64,000 nt of DNA from Tabrizicola fusiformis (GTDB lineage Bacteria > Pseudomonadota > Alphaproteobacteria > Rhodobacterales > Rhodobacteraceae): assembly GCF_013328815.1 (NCBI RefSeq), contig NZ_JABUHN010000003.1, forward strand, positions 248,001 to 312,000, written 5' to 3'. Every line of letters starts with the position of its first letter. Position 1 is the first letter of the stretch. Below are positions 29,470 to 38,556 of the stretch, one piece after another. The notes under the pieces are model-generated. The model had not been told where the DNA came from, did no database searches, and saw nothing but the letters and a program-made list of their open reading frames with translations. The translations under genes and the position numbers were made by a program.

Positions 29470-30885
29470 ATGCTGAACCCCGCCGACGCCGCCTTTCTGG
29501 GCCATCTGGGCGCGCTCTTGCCCCCTGACGGCCTGCGTCCTCCCGAGCCACGCCATCTGGAAGAGCCGCGCGGGCGCTGGACCGGGCTGGCAGGCGCGGT
29601 CGCCTTGCCCCGCAGCACGGCAGAGGTGGCCACCGTCCTGCGCGCCTGTTCTGCCGCCCGGGTGGGCGTGGTGCCCCTTGGCGGTGGCACCGGCCTTGTC
29701 GGCGGCCAGATCCTGCCCGAGGGTCCGGCACCGCTGCTGATATCCCTCGAGCGGATGACGGCGCTGCGTGGCCTCTGGCCCGAGGAAAACGCCATGACGG
29801 TCGAGGCCGGCATGATCCTTGCCACCGCGCAGGCCCATGCCGAAACCGCGGGCCGCCTCTTCCCGCTGTCGCTGGCCTCGGAAGGTTCGGCCCGGATCGG
29901 CGGGCTGTTGTCCACCAATGCCGGCGGGCTGAACGTGCTGCGCTATGGCAATGCCCGCGACCTCTGCCTTGGGGTCGAGGCGGTGCTGGCCGATGGCACG
30001 GTGGTCCACGGGCTGAAACGGCTGCGCAAGGACAATACCGGCTATGACCTGCGCCACCTGCTGATCGGGGCCGAGGGCAGCCTTGGCATCCTGACCGCCG
30101 CCAGCCTGCGGCTTTTCCCGCAGCCCGCCTCCACCGCCACCGCCCTTCTGGAAGTGCCCGATCCGGCGGGCGCGCTCTGCATGCTCGATCTGGCGCAGAC
30201 ACGGGCGACCGGGCTGATCTCGGCCTTCGAGCTGATCCACCGGCAGGGCCTCGATTTCCTGACCGAGACGATGCCCGACCTGCCGCAGCCCTTCCGCCCC
30301 GAAGGCGACTGGATGGTGCTGGTCGAGCTTGCCCTGCCCGAGGGTTTCGGCGGCGCCGAAGAGACGATGGCCGGCCTGATCGAAGCGGGAATGGAGCCCG
30401 GGCTGATCCGTGACGGCGCCATTGCCGCCAGCCAGGCGCAACGCGCCACGCTCTGGGCGCTGCGTGAAGCGATCCCGCAGGCCAATCGCCGGATCGGCGC
30501 GATCTCGTCGCATGACATCTCGCTACCGCTCTCGGCCATCGCCCGCTTCATCCCGCAGGCGGGCGCCGCGCTGGCGGCACTCGGCGATTTTCGTATCAAC
30601 TGCTTTGGCCACCTGGGCGACGGCAACCTGCATTACAACGTCTTCCCCGCCAAGGGCCGCAGCAAGGGCGACTACCTCGCCCAGCGCGAGGCGATCAAGA
30701 CCACGGTCCACGACCTTGTGCATGCTATGGAAGGATCGGTTTCCGCCGAACATGGCATCGGGCGTCTGAAGGTCGCCGATCTGGAACGCTATGGCGACCC
30801 CGGCAAGCTCGCGGCCATGCGGGCGATCAAACAGGCGCTAGACCCCTTGGGCATCCTGAACCCCGGCGCCGTCCTGCGCGCCTGA
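29470..30885 (+). CDS. FAD-binding oxidase, D-2-hydroxyacid (2-hydroxyglutarate) dehydrogenase type
   Basis: A 471-aa flavoprotein of the FAD_binding_4 / FAD-oxidase C family. FAD-site signature PLGGGTGLVGGQ lies in the N-terminal half, followed by SEGSARIGGLLSTNAGG. The C-terminal domain has CFGHLGDGNLHYNVFP and EGSVSAEHGIG, holding the metal and substrate residues of D-2-hydroxyglutarate/D-lactate dehydrogenases. Exact substrate is uncertain. The gene stands alone; a repeat separates it from the convergent MATE gene. Confidence 0.9.
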   Translation: MLNPADAAFLGHLGALLPPDGLRPPEPRHLEEPRGRWTGLAGAVALPRSTAEVATVLRACSAARVGVVPLGGGTGLVGGQILPEGPAPLLISLERMTALRGLWPEENAMTVEAGMILATAQAHAETAGRLFPLSLASEGSARIGGLLSTNAGGLNVLRYGNARDLCLGVEAVLADGTVVHGLKRLRKDNTGYDLRHLLIGAEGSLGILTAASLRLFPQPASTATALLEVPDPAGALCMLDLAQTRATGLISAFELIHRQGLDFLTETMPDLPQPFRPEGDWMVLVELALPEGFGGAEETMAGLIEAGMEPGLIRDGAIAASQAQRATLWALREAIPQANRRIGAISSHDISLPLSAIARFIPQAGAALAALGDFRINCFGHLGDGNLHYNVFPAKGRSKGDYLAQREAIKTTVHDLVHAMEGSVSAEHGIGRLKVADLERYGDPGKLAAMRAIKQALDPLGILNPGAVLRA

Positions 30886-30887
30886 CC

Positions 30888-30920
30888 TTTCATCTTGGCC
30901 CAAATATCCCCGCCGGAGGC
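30888..30920. repeat. Intergenic palindromic repeat (head A, single copy)
   Basis: TTTCATCTTGGCCCAAATAT followed by CCCCGCCGGAGGCATCCGG is the reverse orientation of the head-A and GGGCCAAGATGAA modules described at 3251-3310. It lies between two convergent genes. Confidence 0.8.
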
Positions 30921-30945
30921 ATCCGGCGCCGGGGCCGGGCGCAGC

Positions 30946-32292
30946 CTATGCCAAAACGCGCGGCGCCCGGACCCAGAACCGCAGCATCATGCTCGAGGCC
31001 GCGCAGATCAGCCCCAGCGTCAGGCCCAGCCACAGCCCCTGCCCGCCCCAGCCCAGCCTGAAGGCCAGCACATAGCTGCAAGGAATACCGATCAGCCAAT
31101 AGCTGATCGCGGCGGCGATCATCGGCACGCGGGTATCGCGGATGCCGCGCAACAGGCCCAGCGCCATGACCTGCATCGCATCGGCCATCTGGAACAGCGC
31201 CGCCACCGCCAGAAGGCTGGTGCCAAAGGCGATGATGGCCGCCGCCTCGGGCTTGGAGGCATCCAGAAACAGCGCGATGATCGGCCCGGGCAGCGCCAGA
31301 AACAGCGCCACCATGCTCAACCCATAGACCACCGACATGGCGATGGCCGCCCGCGCCCCGTCGCGCAGCCCCTGCGCATCGCCTGCCCCTTCGGCCCGGC
31401 CCGCGCGCACCGTGGCCGCATTGGACAGCCCGACATGCACCATGAAGGCCAGCGAGGCGACTTCCATCGCAATGCCATGGGCGGCAAGCTCGACCGTGCC
31501 GATCCAGCCCATCATCAGCGCCGACGCCTGAAACAGCCCCGCCTCGGCCAGCGAGGTGATGCCGATGGGCCAGCCCAGCCGGAACACCTGCACCAGTGCC
31601 GGCCAATCCGCCCGCCAGAAGCGCTGGAACAGGTGGAAATGCCGCAGCGACGGCAGCAGCGCCGCATAGAACGCCAGCGCGACAAAGGTCGCCACCTGCA
31701 CCGCAAGCGAGGCGATGGCCGCCCCGGTCACCCCCAGTTCGGGAAACGGCCCCTTGCCGAAGATCAGCACCCAGGCAAGGCCAAGGTTCACCACCACCGC
31801 GCCCAGCGTGACCCACAGCACGACCTGCGTGCGCTCCAGCGCCGCCAGATAGCTTTTCAGCACCATCACCAAGAGCGCAGGCACCATGCCCAGCCCGGCA
31901 ATCCGCAGAAACTCTTGCCCCAGCGCGGCCACTTCGGGCGTCTGGCCCAAAGCCAGCAGAATCGGTTCGGCCCACCAGAACAGCGGATAGGTCGCCAGCC
32001 CGAAAGCGATGGACAGCCACAGCCCCATCCGCGCATCACGGCGCACCTGCGCCTCGTCGCCGCGGCCCAGCGCGGCCGCCACCATCGGCATCACCGCCTG
32101 GGCAAAGCCTGACCCGGCAATGAAAATCACGAAGAACGAGGAGGAGCCCAGCACCAGCGCCGCCAGTTCATTCACCCCATACCAGCCCATCAGCACGGTA
32201 TCGGTGACATGCAGCATCATCTGCGCCAGATGCGAGCCGACAAGCGGCACGCCCAGCGCAAGGATCGCCCGCGCATGGGCCGGATATGTCAT
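30946..32292 (-). CDS. MATE family efflux transporter
   Basis: A 12-helix multidrug and toxin extrusion exporter, probably cation-coupled. The start MTYPAHARAILALGVPLVG matches the family's N-terminus; an ATG four codons upstream is possible. Helices are evenly spaced and the conserved LAQMMLHVTDTVLMGWYG segment is in helix 1. It is about 448 aa. The preceding gene on this strand begins at 33417, so it is probably transcribed on its own or from that operon. Confidence 0.92.
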   Translation of the reverse strand: MTYPAHARAILALGVPLVGSHLAQMMLHVTDTVLMGWYGVNELAALVLGSSSFFVIFIAGSGFAQAVMPMVAAALGRGDEAQVRRDARMGLWLSIAFGLATYPLFWWAEPILLALGQTPEVAALGQEFLRIAGLGMVPALLVMVLKSYLAALERTQVVLWVTLGAVVVNLGLAWVLIFGKGPFPELGVTGAAIASLAVQVATFVALAFYAALLPSLRHFHLFQRFWRADWPALVQVFRLGWPIGITSLAEAGLFQASALMMGWIGTVELAAHGIAMEVASLAFMVHVGLSNAATVRAGRAEGAGDAQGLRDGARAAIAMSVVYGLSMVALFLALPGPIIALFLDASKPEAAAIIAFGTSLLAVAALFQMADAMQVMALGLLRGIRDTRVPMIAAAISYWLIGIPCSYVLAFRLGWGGQGLWLGLTLGLICAASSMMLRFWVRAPRVLA

Positions 32293-32370
32293 TCTTTTGA
32301 TCATATGGCAGGCATAACCGCCCAAAATGACGGCGGCAAGACGGCGCTTCCGCCGCGCTGCGGCATGTGA

Positions 32371-33417
32371 CTAGCGGTTCTCTCCGCCCCGGCGCCGGAC
32401 CGGCTCCTTGCCGCGCGGATCATCGGGTTCGCCATCGTCGTCGTTGTTGTCGTCGTTGTTGCCCGCATCCGAACCGTCGTCATCGGGCGGCGGCGGCGGG
32501 TCGTCGGAATAGTCTTCGGCGCTGCCGTCATCGTCATCGTTGTTGTTGCTGCGCGCGCGCGGCTCTTCTCCGGCAAAGCTGCCCTCGCCACGGTCCTGCT
32601 CGTCTCTGCGAAGCTCCAGCAGCACCAATTGGCTGGCTTCCATCCGGTCGGCAGCGTCTTTGCGGGCAAGGCCGTTTTCGACCACATACTGGCGCAATTC
32701 ATCCTGTTGCGCGGTGGTCAGGGCATTGAACACATCGTCGGGATTGACCTCGCCATTGGTAGAAATCACCGCGCCTATCCGCCGCTCGAATTCGGCGTTG
32801 AAGGCGAAAATCGCGGCAAGCTGCTCCTCGGTCGGCAGGATCACCAGACCAGAGGCCAGAAGCGGCTGGCGCTGGATCACCATGTCCATCTGCTCGGCGG
32901 CGGGCAGATCGGGGGCGTTCGGACTGCCGCGCGCCATCGACATCGCCGCATCCGTCAGGTTGCGGATCGTCAGCACGCTGAGACTGCTGGCCAGATCCGA
33001 GGTGCTGCGCGGTCCCAGCCCGACATTCCATTGCGTGCCGTGAATGTCACCGCCGCCCCGCGCCGCAAGATCATCGGGGCGCAGCGACCACATGCCTTCG
33101 ACCACACGGTTATCTGCGCGCAGCGCTGCGATCTGTTCGCGCAACCGGCGGTCAGTTTCGCTTTCGACGGCATCGGGGCGCAGGTTGCGGGTGGCCACCG
33201 CCCGCGTCAGCCCCCGCGGCCGCGACGAGCTTGTGGAGCTGTTGGTCGCGGCAGCCTGCGGCGGGGTCGCGGGCGCAGGGGCGGCGCGGGATGACGGGAA
33301 GTTCCGCTGAAAACTCTTGTCCTGCTTGTCGTCCCCGCTGGCCCCCGCGACGGTTGCGGCGGCGGAGGCAAGGGCAAGGGCCGCGACACTGCCCGTCAGA
33401 AGGCGCATTACTGGCAT
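32371..33417 (-). CDS. Exported protein of unknown function with acidic Asp/Asn-rich tail
   Basis: A 348-aa protein with a signal peptide (MRLLTGSVAALALASAAATVAGA), a Ser/Pro/Ala-rich stretch, then a helical region of about 200 residues (about 80-290) with no family I recognise. The last ~65 residues are extremely rich in Asp, Asn, Gly and Pro, interrupted by PPPPP and ending in a basic RRRGG patch. Such tails often bind calcium or stay disordered, but that is inference. Its ATG overlaps the end of the MACPF gene by 10 bases, with GGAG upstream, so the two are translated together and probably function together. Confidence 0.8.
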   Translation of the reverse strand: MPVMRLLTGSVAALALASAAATVAGASGDDKQDKSFQRNFPSSRAAPAPATPPQAAATNSSTSSSRPRGLTRAVATRNLRPDAVESETDRRLREQIAALRADNRVVEGMWSLRPDDLAARGGGDIHGTQWNVGLGPRSTSDLASSLSVLTIRNLTDAAMSMARGSPNAPDLPAAEQMDMVIQRQPLLASGLVILPTEEQLAAIFAFNAEFERRIGAVISTNGEVNPDDVFNALTTAQQDELRQYVVENGLARKDAADRMEASQLVLLELRRDEQDRGEGSFAGEEPRARSNNNDDDDGSAEDYSDDPPPPPDDDGSDAGNNDDNNDDDGEPDDPRGKEPVRRRGGENR

Positions 33418-36365
33418 GTCGGCAACTCCTTGAACCCGCCGTCCATATCGGGAAGGCGTTGCAGGAAGAAAGTGACGTTCAACACATCGGGCTGGTTCTG
33501 GGTAAAGCCCACTTCAAGCGTCTGGGTCGCCCTGTCGCTCCCCATGCCCGGCAGATAGAAATTCGCCACCCTCATCCCGATGTTCACAAGGTTCGAGCCA
33601 TCATCGGAATAGTCGAAGCTGAACGCACCGCCGATATAGAAATTGGCCTGCTGATAGCAGATTTGCGACGCGGTAAGCATCATCTGCCGCTCCAGCGGCG
33701 GCACGGGATAGGGCAGGTTGATGTCGCGCCCGGGCCGGACGGGGATGGTCTCAAGATCGGCCCAGTTCTGCTGCCCCGGCTGCAGATAGGTGAATTTGCC
33801 CGAGAAGGTGTTCGGCGGCGGCGCGATGACGCCACCCGAGATATCCACCCCATAGCGCACCGACTGCACGCCGAATTTGAAGAAATACGGCTCATAGATG
33901 TCTTCCGGGCGCAGGGTCTTGTTGGGGAAATTGGCGACATGCGCCTTGATCGCCGCTTCAAGCCCCGCGCGCATCTGCGTCAGGATCACCGGATCGTCAA
34001 AGAAGGGTGGCGCCAGCAGGTCCGAAAGCAGCCGCAGGTCCAGAAACACCGGCACCGGCGACAATTCGCTGCCCACGGCATCCAGCGCCTCTTTCTGCTC
34101 GGACATCTCCTTGGACAGGGTCGAGGAATTGCCGCTGTCCTGCCCGCCTTGCGCCCCCGCCTTGACGCCACGCACCGTGGCGCTGGCGGTCACCTCGATG
34201 GATTGCTGTTTGGCATACATTTCGGAAAAGGCGGCAAGCGAGAATTGCAGCCTCTTGGACGACACCGTTCCCACCGTCATCGCATAGGGAAAATGCGTGC
34301 CATATTCGAGGATCAGCGTGGAATAATCCGCCGGCACCCCCAGCTTGAGGTCGCGCGCCATGGTCAGGATACGCGCCTCGAACGCCGGGTCCAGCTCGAT
34401 ATGGCGCATGTCCACCACCAGCGCCCGTTCGGTCCGCACATCCTGCGTGACCGAAAACTGCTGCTGCTGGCTGGCCTGCTCTTCGCGCTGCTCTGCAACC
34501 GAAGCGTTCAGACCAAAGGAAAACACCTTGGGAATGCCGATCGAGATGCCGACATTGCGGCTCATCGAACTGGTGTAATCGTCGGCGCTGGTGAAGCCCT
34601 CGGTCAGGCTGCGCTCCTGCTCGCGGATGTCAGGGTAGTGCAACAGGCCGAAGGGGATGATCTTCTGATAGGACGGATAGAAGTCGCGGCTGTCGGCGGC
34701 AGGCGCCTTGAACACCGGACGGCGCAGGGGGGTGGGGTCTTGCAGGTTCAGCGGGTCGATCAACCCGATTTCATGGCCCCGAAAGATGTGGTCGGTGAAG
34801 GGCACCTGCAAATCCAGATCGAAGGTGCCGCCAAAGGCCGCAAAGCTGCTGTCCTCGGCCGAGATCGACGGATAGGGCGCCACCCGTTGCAGCAAGAGAT
34901 CGTCCACCATCATGCTGTTTTCGTCGGGAAATTGCAGCGCCTGCCCGGCGCTGTCGCGGTAGGCCCCATCCGCACCCAGCCGAAACTCCAGCGTGGCAAG
35001 GCCAAGCCCCTGCAGGCGCACCGTCTGGCCATTGTCGCGCAAGACCACCGAATAGACCGCCTGATTGGAATAATCGCCATAGAGACTGATCCCGTCGGCG
35101 CCGCGCACCGCAGCATCGTCGCGCTTGTGCGGCAGGGGATCGACAGTGACCACCCAGCGGCCATGCACATCCATGGGCGGCACCGGCAGGGCAAAGCCAA
35201 GGGCCGCCCCGTTGATCTGCGCATCCGCCAACAGCCGCAGCCCGGAAAAGCCGGTTCCGGGCGACAGGTCCACCCGCTGCCGGGTTGCCGCATCATTCGG
35301 GTGGCCCAGCGTGAAACTCTCGCCCGAGCGGAGGTGGAAGGTCAGGCTGTAAAGCTGGCTGGCGTCAAAGGTGCCCTCCAGCGCTACCACTGCATCGCCG
35401 CCGGGGCCAAAGCGCATCGCCGCCGATCGTTTCTGGAACATGGTCACCGGGCAGGGCGGGGTGGCGCAGGCTTCGGTCACCGGCTTGGCCTCTTCGCTGC
35501 CCTTGGCCGAGAGGATATGCTCTTCGCCCGCCCGGTTGCGCACGACCAGCCCCACCTCGCGCAAATGGCTGTCCCAGGAACCGAACAACTCGGTCACCAC
35601 GCTGTCGGGCGGCAGCGCAAGGTCGAACACCTGCCCCGTGCTGTTGCCCACCCCCCCGGCCAAAAGCGCAAGTCCTGGGTCCGGTGCGGTATAGGCAATG
35701 CTGGCCCCTTGGGTGGTGAACTGGCTATAGGCCACCAGTTGCGGCAGCAGCGGGTCGCCCGCGGGCAGAGACCCGTATTCGGCCATGGTGCGGGCATAGT
35801 CCTGCGCCCGCAGGTCGATATCCCAAAGCCGGATGTAATGGATCAGCCCCAGAAAGGAATTGCGCCGGTCGCGCTGGCCCCCCAGATAGAGCGGCATTCC
35901 CCGCCCCTGCCCCACACCCCGCGCCATCGCCCCAATGCGTTGACCATTGATGAAAACCTCTGTCTGCCCCTCGCGGATCGACAGGCCGATCTGAAAGAAC
36001 CCGCCCGCTCGGAAATCATAAGGAAGGGCTGAACCGCGGCTGCCGTCATAAAGCCCGATCCGCGTGCCTGCACCGCCGATCTGCACCCGAAAGGCCGCCG
36101 CACCATCGCCTTCATGCGCAAGAATGGTCATCACCTGCGGATAACCGGCGGTATCGGCGGCAGGCAGGGTCACCCCCAGCTCGACCGCGCCGGTGCTGCC
36201 GAAATCCAGCCGGTAATCGGCAGGAAAGGCAATCGTATCGGGGTCGCCCGTCAGATCGACCGGCGCATAGGCCAAGGGTGGCGGATTTTGCGGCAGGCTT
36301 TGCGCCAGGGCGCCGCCCAGCGACAACGGAACCAGACAAATTGCCAGAAGAACGATCAGGCGCAT
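33408..36365 (-). CDS. Large secreted MACPF (perforin-like) domain protein
   Basis: A 985-aa exported protein starting MRLIVLLAICLVPL, with a signal peptide cleaved after ALA (residue 21). ATG 36365 is chosen because GGAG lies six bases upstream. A LamG/concanavalin-like beta region covers about residues 30-195, and a beta-rich, possibly jacalin-like region about 245-400. The MACPF domain spans roughly 525-800 and opens with FRGHEIGLIDPLNL. The hallmark YGTHFPYAMTVG is at 688-699. The C-terminal ~150 residues are a separate beta-rich domain. Cysteine pairs (ACATPPC, final TCQ) fit an oxidising compartment. MACPF proteins make membrane pores or mediate attachment; the target is unknown. It overlaps its acidic-tailed partner downstream. 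Confidence 0.85.
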   Translation of the reverse strand: MRLIVLLAICLVPLSLGGALAQSLPQNPPPLAYAPVDLTGDPDTIAFPADYRLDFGSTGAVELGVTLPAADTAGYPQVMTILAHEGDGAAAFRVQIGGAGTRIGLYDGSRGSALPYDFRAGGFFQIGLSIREGQTEVFINGQRIGAMARGVGQGRGMPLYLGGQRDRRNSFLGLIHYIRLWDIDLRAQDYARTMAEYGSLPAGDPLLPQLVAYSQFTTQGASIAYTAPDPGLALLAGGVGNSTGQVFDLALPPDSVVTELFGSWDSHLREVGLVVRNRAGEEHILSAKGSEEAKPVTEACATPPCPVTMFQKRSAAMRFGPGGDAVVALEGTFDASQLYSLTFHLRSGESFTLGHPNDAATRQRVDLSPGTGFSGLRLLADAQINGAALGFALPVPPMDVHGRWVVTVDPLPHKRDDAAVRGADGISLYGDYSNQAVYSVVLRDNGQTVRLQGLGLATLEFRLGADGAYRDSAGQALQFPDENSMMVDDLLLQRVAPYPSISAEDSSFAAFGGTFDLDLQVPFTDHIFRGHEIGLIDPLNLQDPTPLRRPVFKAPAADSRDFYPSYQKIIPFGLLHYPDIREQERSLTEGFTSADDYTSSMSRNVGISIGIPKVFSFGLNASVAEQREEQASQQQQFSVTQDVRTERALVVDMRHIELDPAFEARILTMARDLKLGVPADYSTLILEYGTHFPYAMTVGTVSSKRLQFSLAAFSEMYAKQQSIEVTASATVRGVKAGAQGGQDSGNSSTLSKEMSEQKEALDAVGSELSPVPVFLDLRLLSDLLAPPFFDDPVILTQMRAGLEAAIKAHVANFPNKTLRPEDIYEPYFFKFGVQSVRYGVDISGGVIAPPPNTFSGKFTYLQPGQQNWADLETIPVRPGRDINLPYPVPPLERQMMLTASQICYQQANFYIGGAFSFDYSDDGSNLVNIGMRVANFYLPGMGSDRATQTLEVGFTQNQPDVLNVTFFLQRLPDMDGGFKELPTCQ

Positions 36366-36505
36366 GGGAGACTCCGCACAGGGTCTTGGCCGAACAGGAT
36401 TTGGGCAAATGGGCAGGCTGAATTCACGCCATCCTTGCACGGCCCGGGCGATTGACTAAGCCGGGAATGCAAGGTCAGGGCAGTTTTCTGGGGATAAATC
36501 CGCCT

Positions 36506-38551
36506 TCAGCGCCAGAGATGGGCGCGGCTGGCCAGCAAACCCTGCGCCTTGGCCAGCAACCGCAACGGCAGCCCGCGCGGCGGCATCTGACCTTTGGCCA
36601 GCCGTTCGGCCACCACTTCCGGCGGGCAGGGGCGGCGCGAGACCGGGTCAAAGTAGCGCGGATAGCCGATCAGCGCGGCATGGGTCAGCGTGTCGAGATC
36701 GGGGCGCGGCAGCGGGTGGCCATCCGCCGCCTGCCTGCGCCGCAGCGGCACCGGGGCAAGATCGCGCGTCAGCCCCCAACCGGCATAGAACGGCGCGCCA
36801 AGGCAGGTCACCGGCCTGCCCCGCAACAGCGCCTCGAACCCCAAAAGCGAGGTCATGGTCCAAACCTCGTCACAGGCGGCGAGAAGGGCCAGCGGATCGG
36901 CCCGCGTCGCCACCACATCGGCCAATCCGCGCAAGCTATCGGGGGCGATGGCGCCGGGGCGCAGGCCCGCCTCGACATCGGGATGCGGCTTGTAGACCAG
37001 AACGGCGCGCGGATGGGCGCTGCGGACCGCCTGCATCAGGGCAAGGTTGGTGCGCACCTCCCCCCCGCCCAGCCGGATCGAGGCGTCATCCTCGACCTGC
37101 CCCGGCACCAGAATGCGGTGGCCCTCGGGCAGGTCGGGCAGGCTGCCCGGCAGGTTGTATTTGCTGATGCCCGCCGCCAGAATCTGCGCCCGCAGCCGCG
37201 CCGCCCGCGCAGCACCGCCCGGGGGCGGTGCGGACTGGATCAGCCGCTCCAGCCGGCTTTCGCGGCCGGGGTCGTAATAGATGCCCAGATCATCGACCAC
37301 CAGCGACAGCGGCGGCACCAGATCGGCGCCCAGCCCGCGCGAGCGAAGGAACCCGTCCTCGATCCGCAAGGCGGGTTCAGTCCAGCCGTCGGGCAGTTTG
37401 CCCGCCCAGACCATCAGGCTCTTTTCGCTGCGGGCCGCAGCGGCAGCCGCCCGCGCGGGGTCGTCGATGAAGACCACCGGCTTTTCCCGCCCGAACTGCC
37501 GCTGCATCCAGCCGCGCTTCCACAGCCGGATACCCGCCGCCACATGGCCTCTTCGGTCCTGCCGGAAGGCGCACACTTCGGCCTCAAGCTGATCCACGGC
37601 CTCTTCAAAGCTGCACAGCCGGTCGCGGCAGGGGTCAACCCAGGTCGGCGCCAGGATCATCGCGGCGGCGAAAAGCTGTGTCCGGGTCAGCCTGCGCTTG
37701 CGGCGCGCGACGGGGTTTTCGTCCTGTGTCAGGCCCCAACCGGCATAGAAGGGCTGGCCAAAGACATGCGGGCGATGCCCGGCAAGGATCGCCTCGAACC
37801 CCAGTTGTGAGGAAACGGTGTAAACCGCGATGGCCCCCTCCAAGAGCGCCCGGGGCGAAACCGGCCCGGCGCAAATCTGCACCCGGTCGGGCAGCGGCCC
37901 GGCGAAATGGCCGCGCCGCAGGCCCAGCACGGTTTCGGGATGCGACTTGATCACGATGCGCGCCTGCGGATGATCCTCCATCGCGCGCCAGAGCATTTCG
38001 GCGAAACTGGCCGCCGTCGCCCCGGCATGGGTGATCGCGGCATCGCCCTGCGTCTGATCCACCAGCAAGACATAGCCCGGCGGTGGAGGCGGGGTTTCAT
38101 CGTGCATGTTGTATTTCGACAAGTCGAGCGCCCGGATACGCTCAATCCCGTCCCTTGCGCGGGCCAGAAGGTTCGTTTCGTCCAAGGGGGCCGTGACCAG
38201 AATCCGCTCCAGCCGCGAGGGGGCGCTGCTGTCGAAATGCACACCCTGCCCGTCGATCAACAGGCCCAGCGGGGCATCGCCCGCCCGCCCGGGCCGGATC
38301 GAGCGCAGGAAGGTATCCTCGACCCGCACCAGCGGCACGCCACGCCGCGCCGCCACCGCCTCGCCGCGCCCGGCGTGCGGGCTGCGGCCCCAGACCACCA
38401 CGCCATCCTGCGGGCCGGGCAGACCCAGCCGCACCTCATGCCCGGCAAGGCTCAGGATACGGCGCAGGCGCGGGTTCAGAAAGCCACCATTGTAAAAGAA
38501 CAGCCGCCGGGGAATATCCCCGGCGGCTGTGTCATGTGCGGCTGCGGCCAC
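36506..38551 (-). CDS. kpsC: Capsule beta-Kdo transferase KpsC
   Basis: KpsC and KpsS build the poly-Kdo linker that joins group 2-type capsules to a lipid. This 681-aa protein is tandem: two related halves each contain an EDGFLRS/EDTFLRS-type motif, SKYN, KSHPE/KPHPD and FGQPFYAGWGLT/LGAPFYAGWGLT. That matches the dual glycosyltransferase architecture of KpsC. GTG 38551, five bases after the export lipoprotein stop, is preferred; a longer upstream frame would overlap that gene. It lies upstream of the MACPF gene on the same strand. Confidence 0.93.
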   Translation of the reverse strand: MAAAAHDTAAGDIPRRLFFYNGGFLNPRLRRILSLAGHEVRLGLPGPQDGVVVWGRSPHAGRGEAVAARRGVPLVRVEDTFLRSIRPGRAGDAPLGLLIDGQGVHFDSSAPSRLERILVTAPLDETNLLARARDGIERIRALDLSKYNMHDETPPPPPGYVLLVDQTQGDAAITHAGATAASFAEMLWRAMEDHPQARIVIKSHPETVLGLRRGHFAGPLPDRVQICAGPVSPRALLEGAIAVYTVSSQLGFEAILAGHRPHVFGQPFYAGWGLTQDENPVARRKRRLTRTQLFAAAMILAPTWVDPCRDRLCSFEEAVDQLEAEVCAFRQDRRGHVAAGIRLWKRGWMQRQFGREKPVVFIDDPARAAAAAARSEKSLMVWAGKLPDGWTEPALRIEDGFLRSRGLGADLVPPLSLVVDDLGIYYDPGRESRLERLIQSAPPPGGAARAARLRAQILAAGISKYNLPGSLPDLPEGHRILVPGQVEDDASIRLGGGEVRTNLALMQAVRSAHPRAVLVYKPHPDVEAGLRPGAIAPDSLRGLADVVATRADPLALLAACDEVWTMTSLLGFEALLRGRPVTCLGAPFYAGWGLTRDLAPVPLRRRQAADGHPLPRPDLDTLTHAALIGYPRYFDPVSRRPCPPEVVAERLAKGQMPPRGLPLRLLAKAQGLLASRAHLWR

Positions 38552-38556
38552 GCGGA

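Noticed and set aside
33231-36032. A 933-codon open frame on the plus strand opposite the MACPF gene
   Set aside because: It is the antisense of a well-supported gene. Its translation is His/Arg/Gln/Gly-rich with no domain, as expected in high-GC antisense frames.
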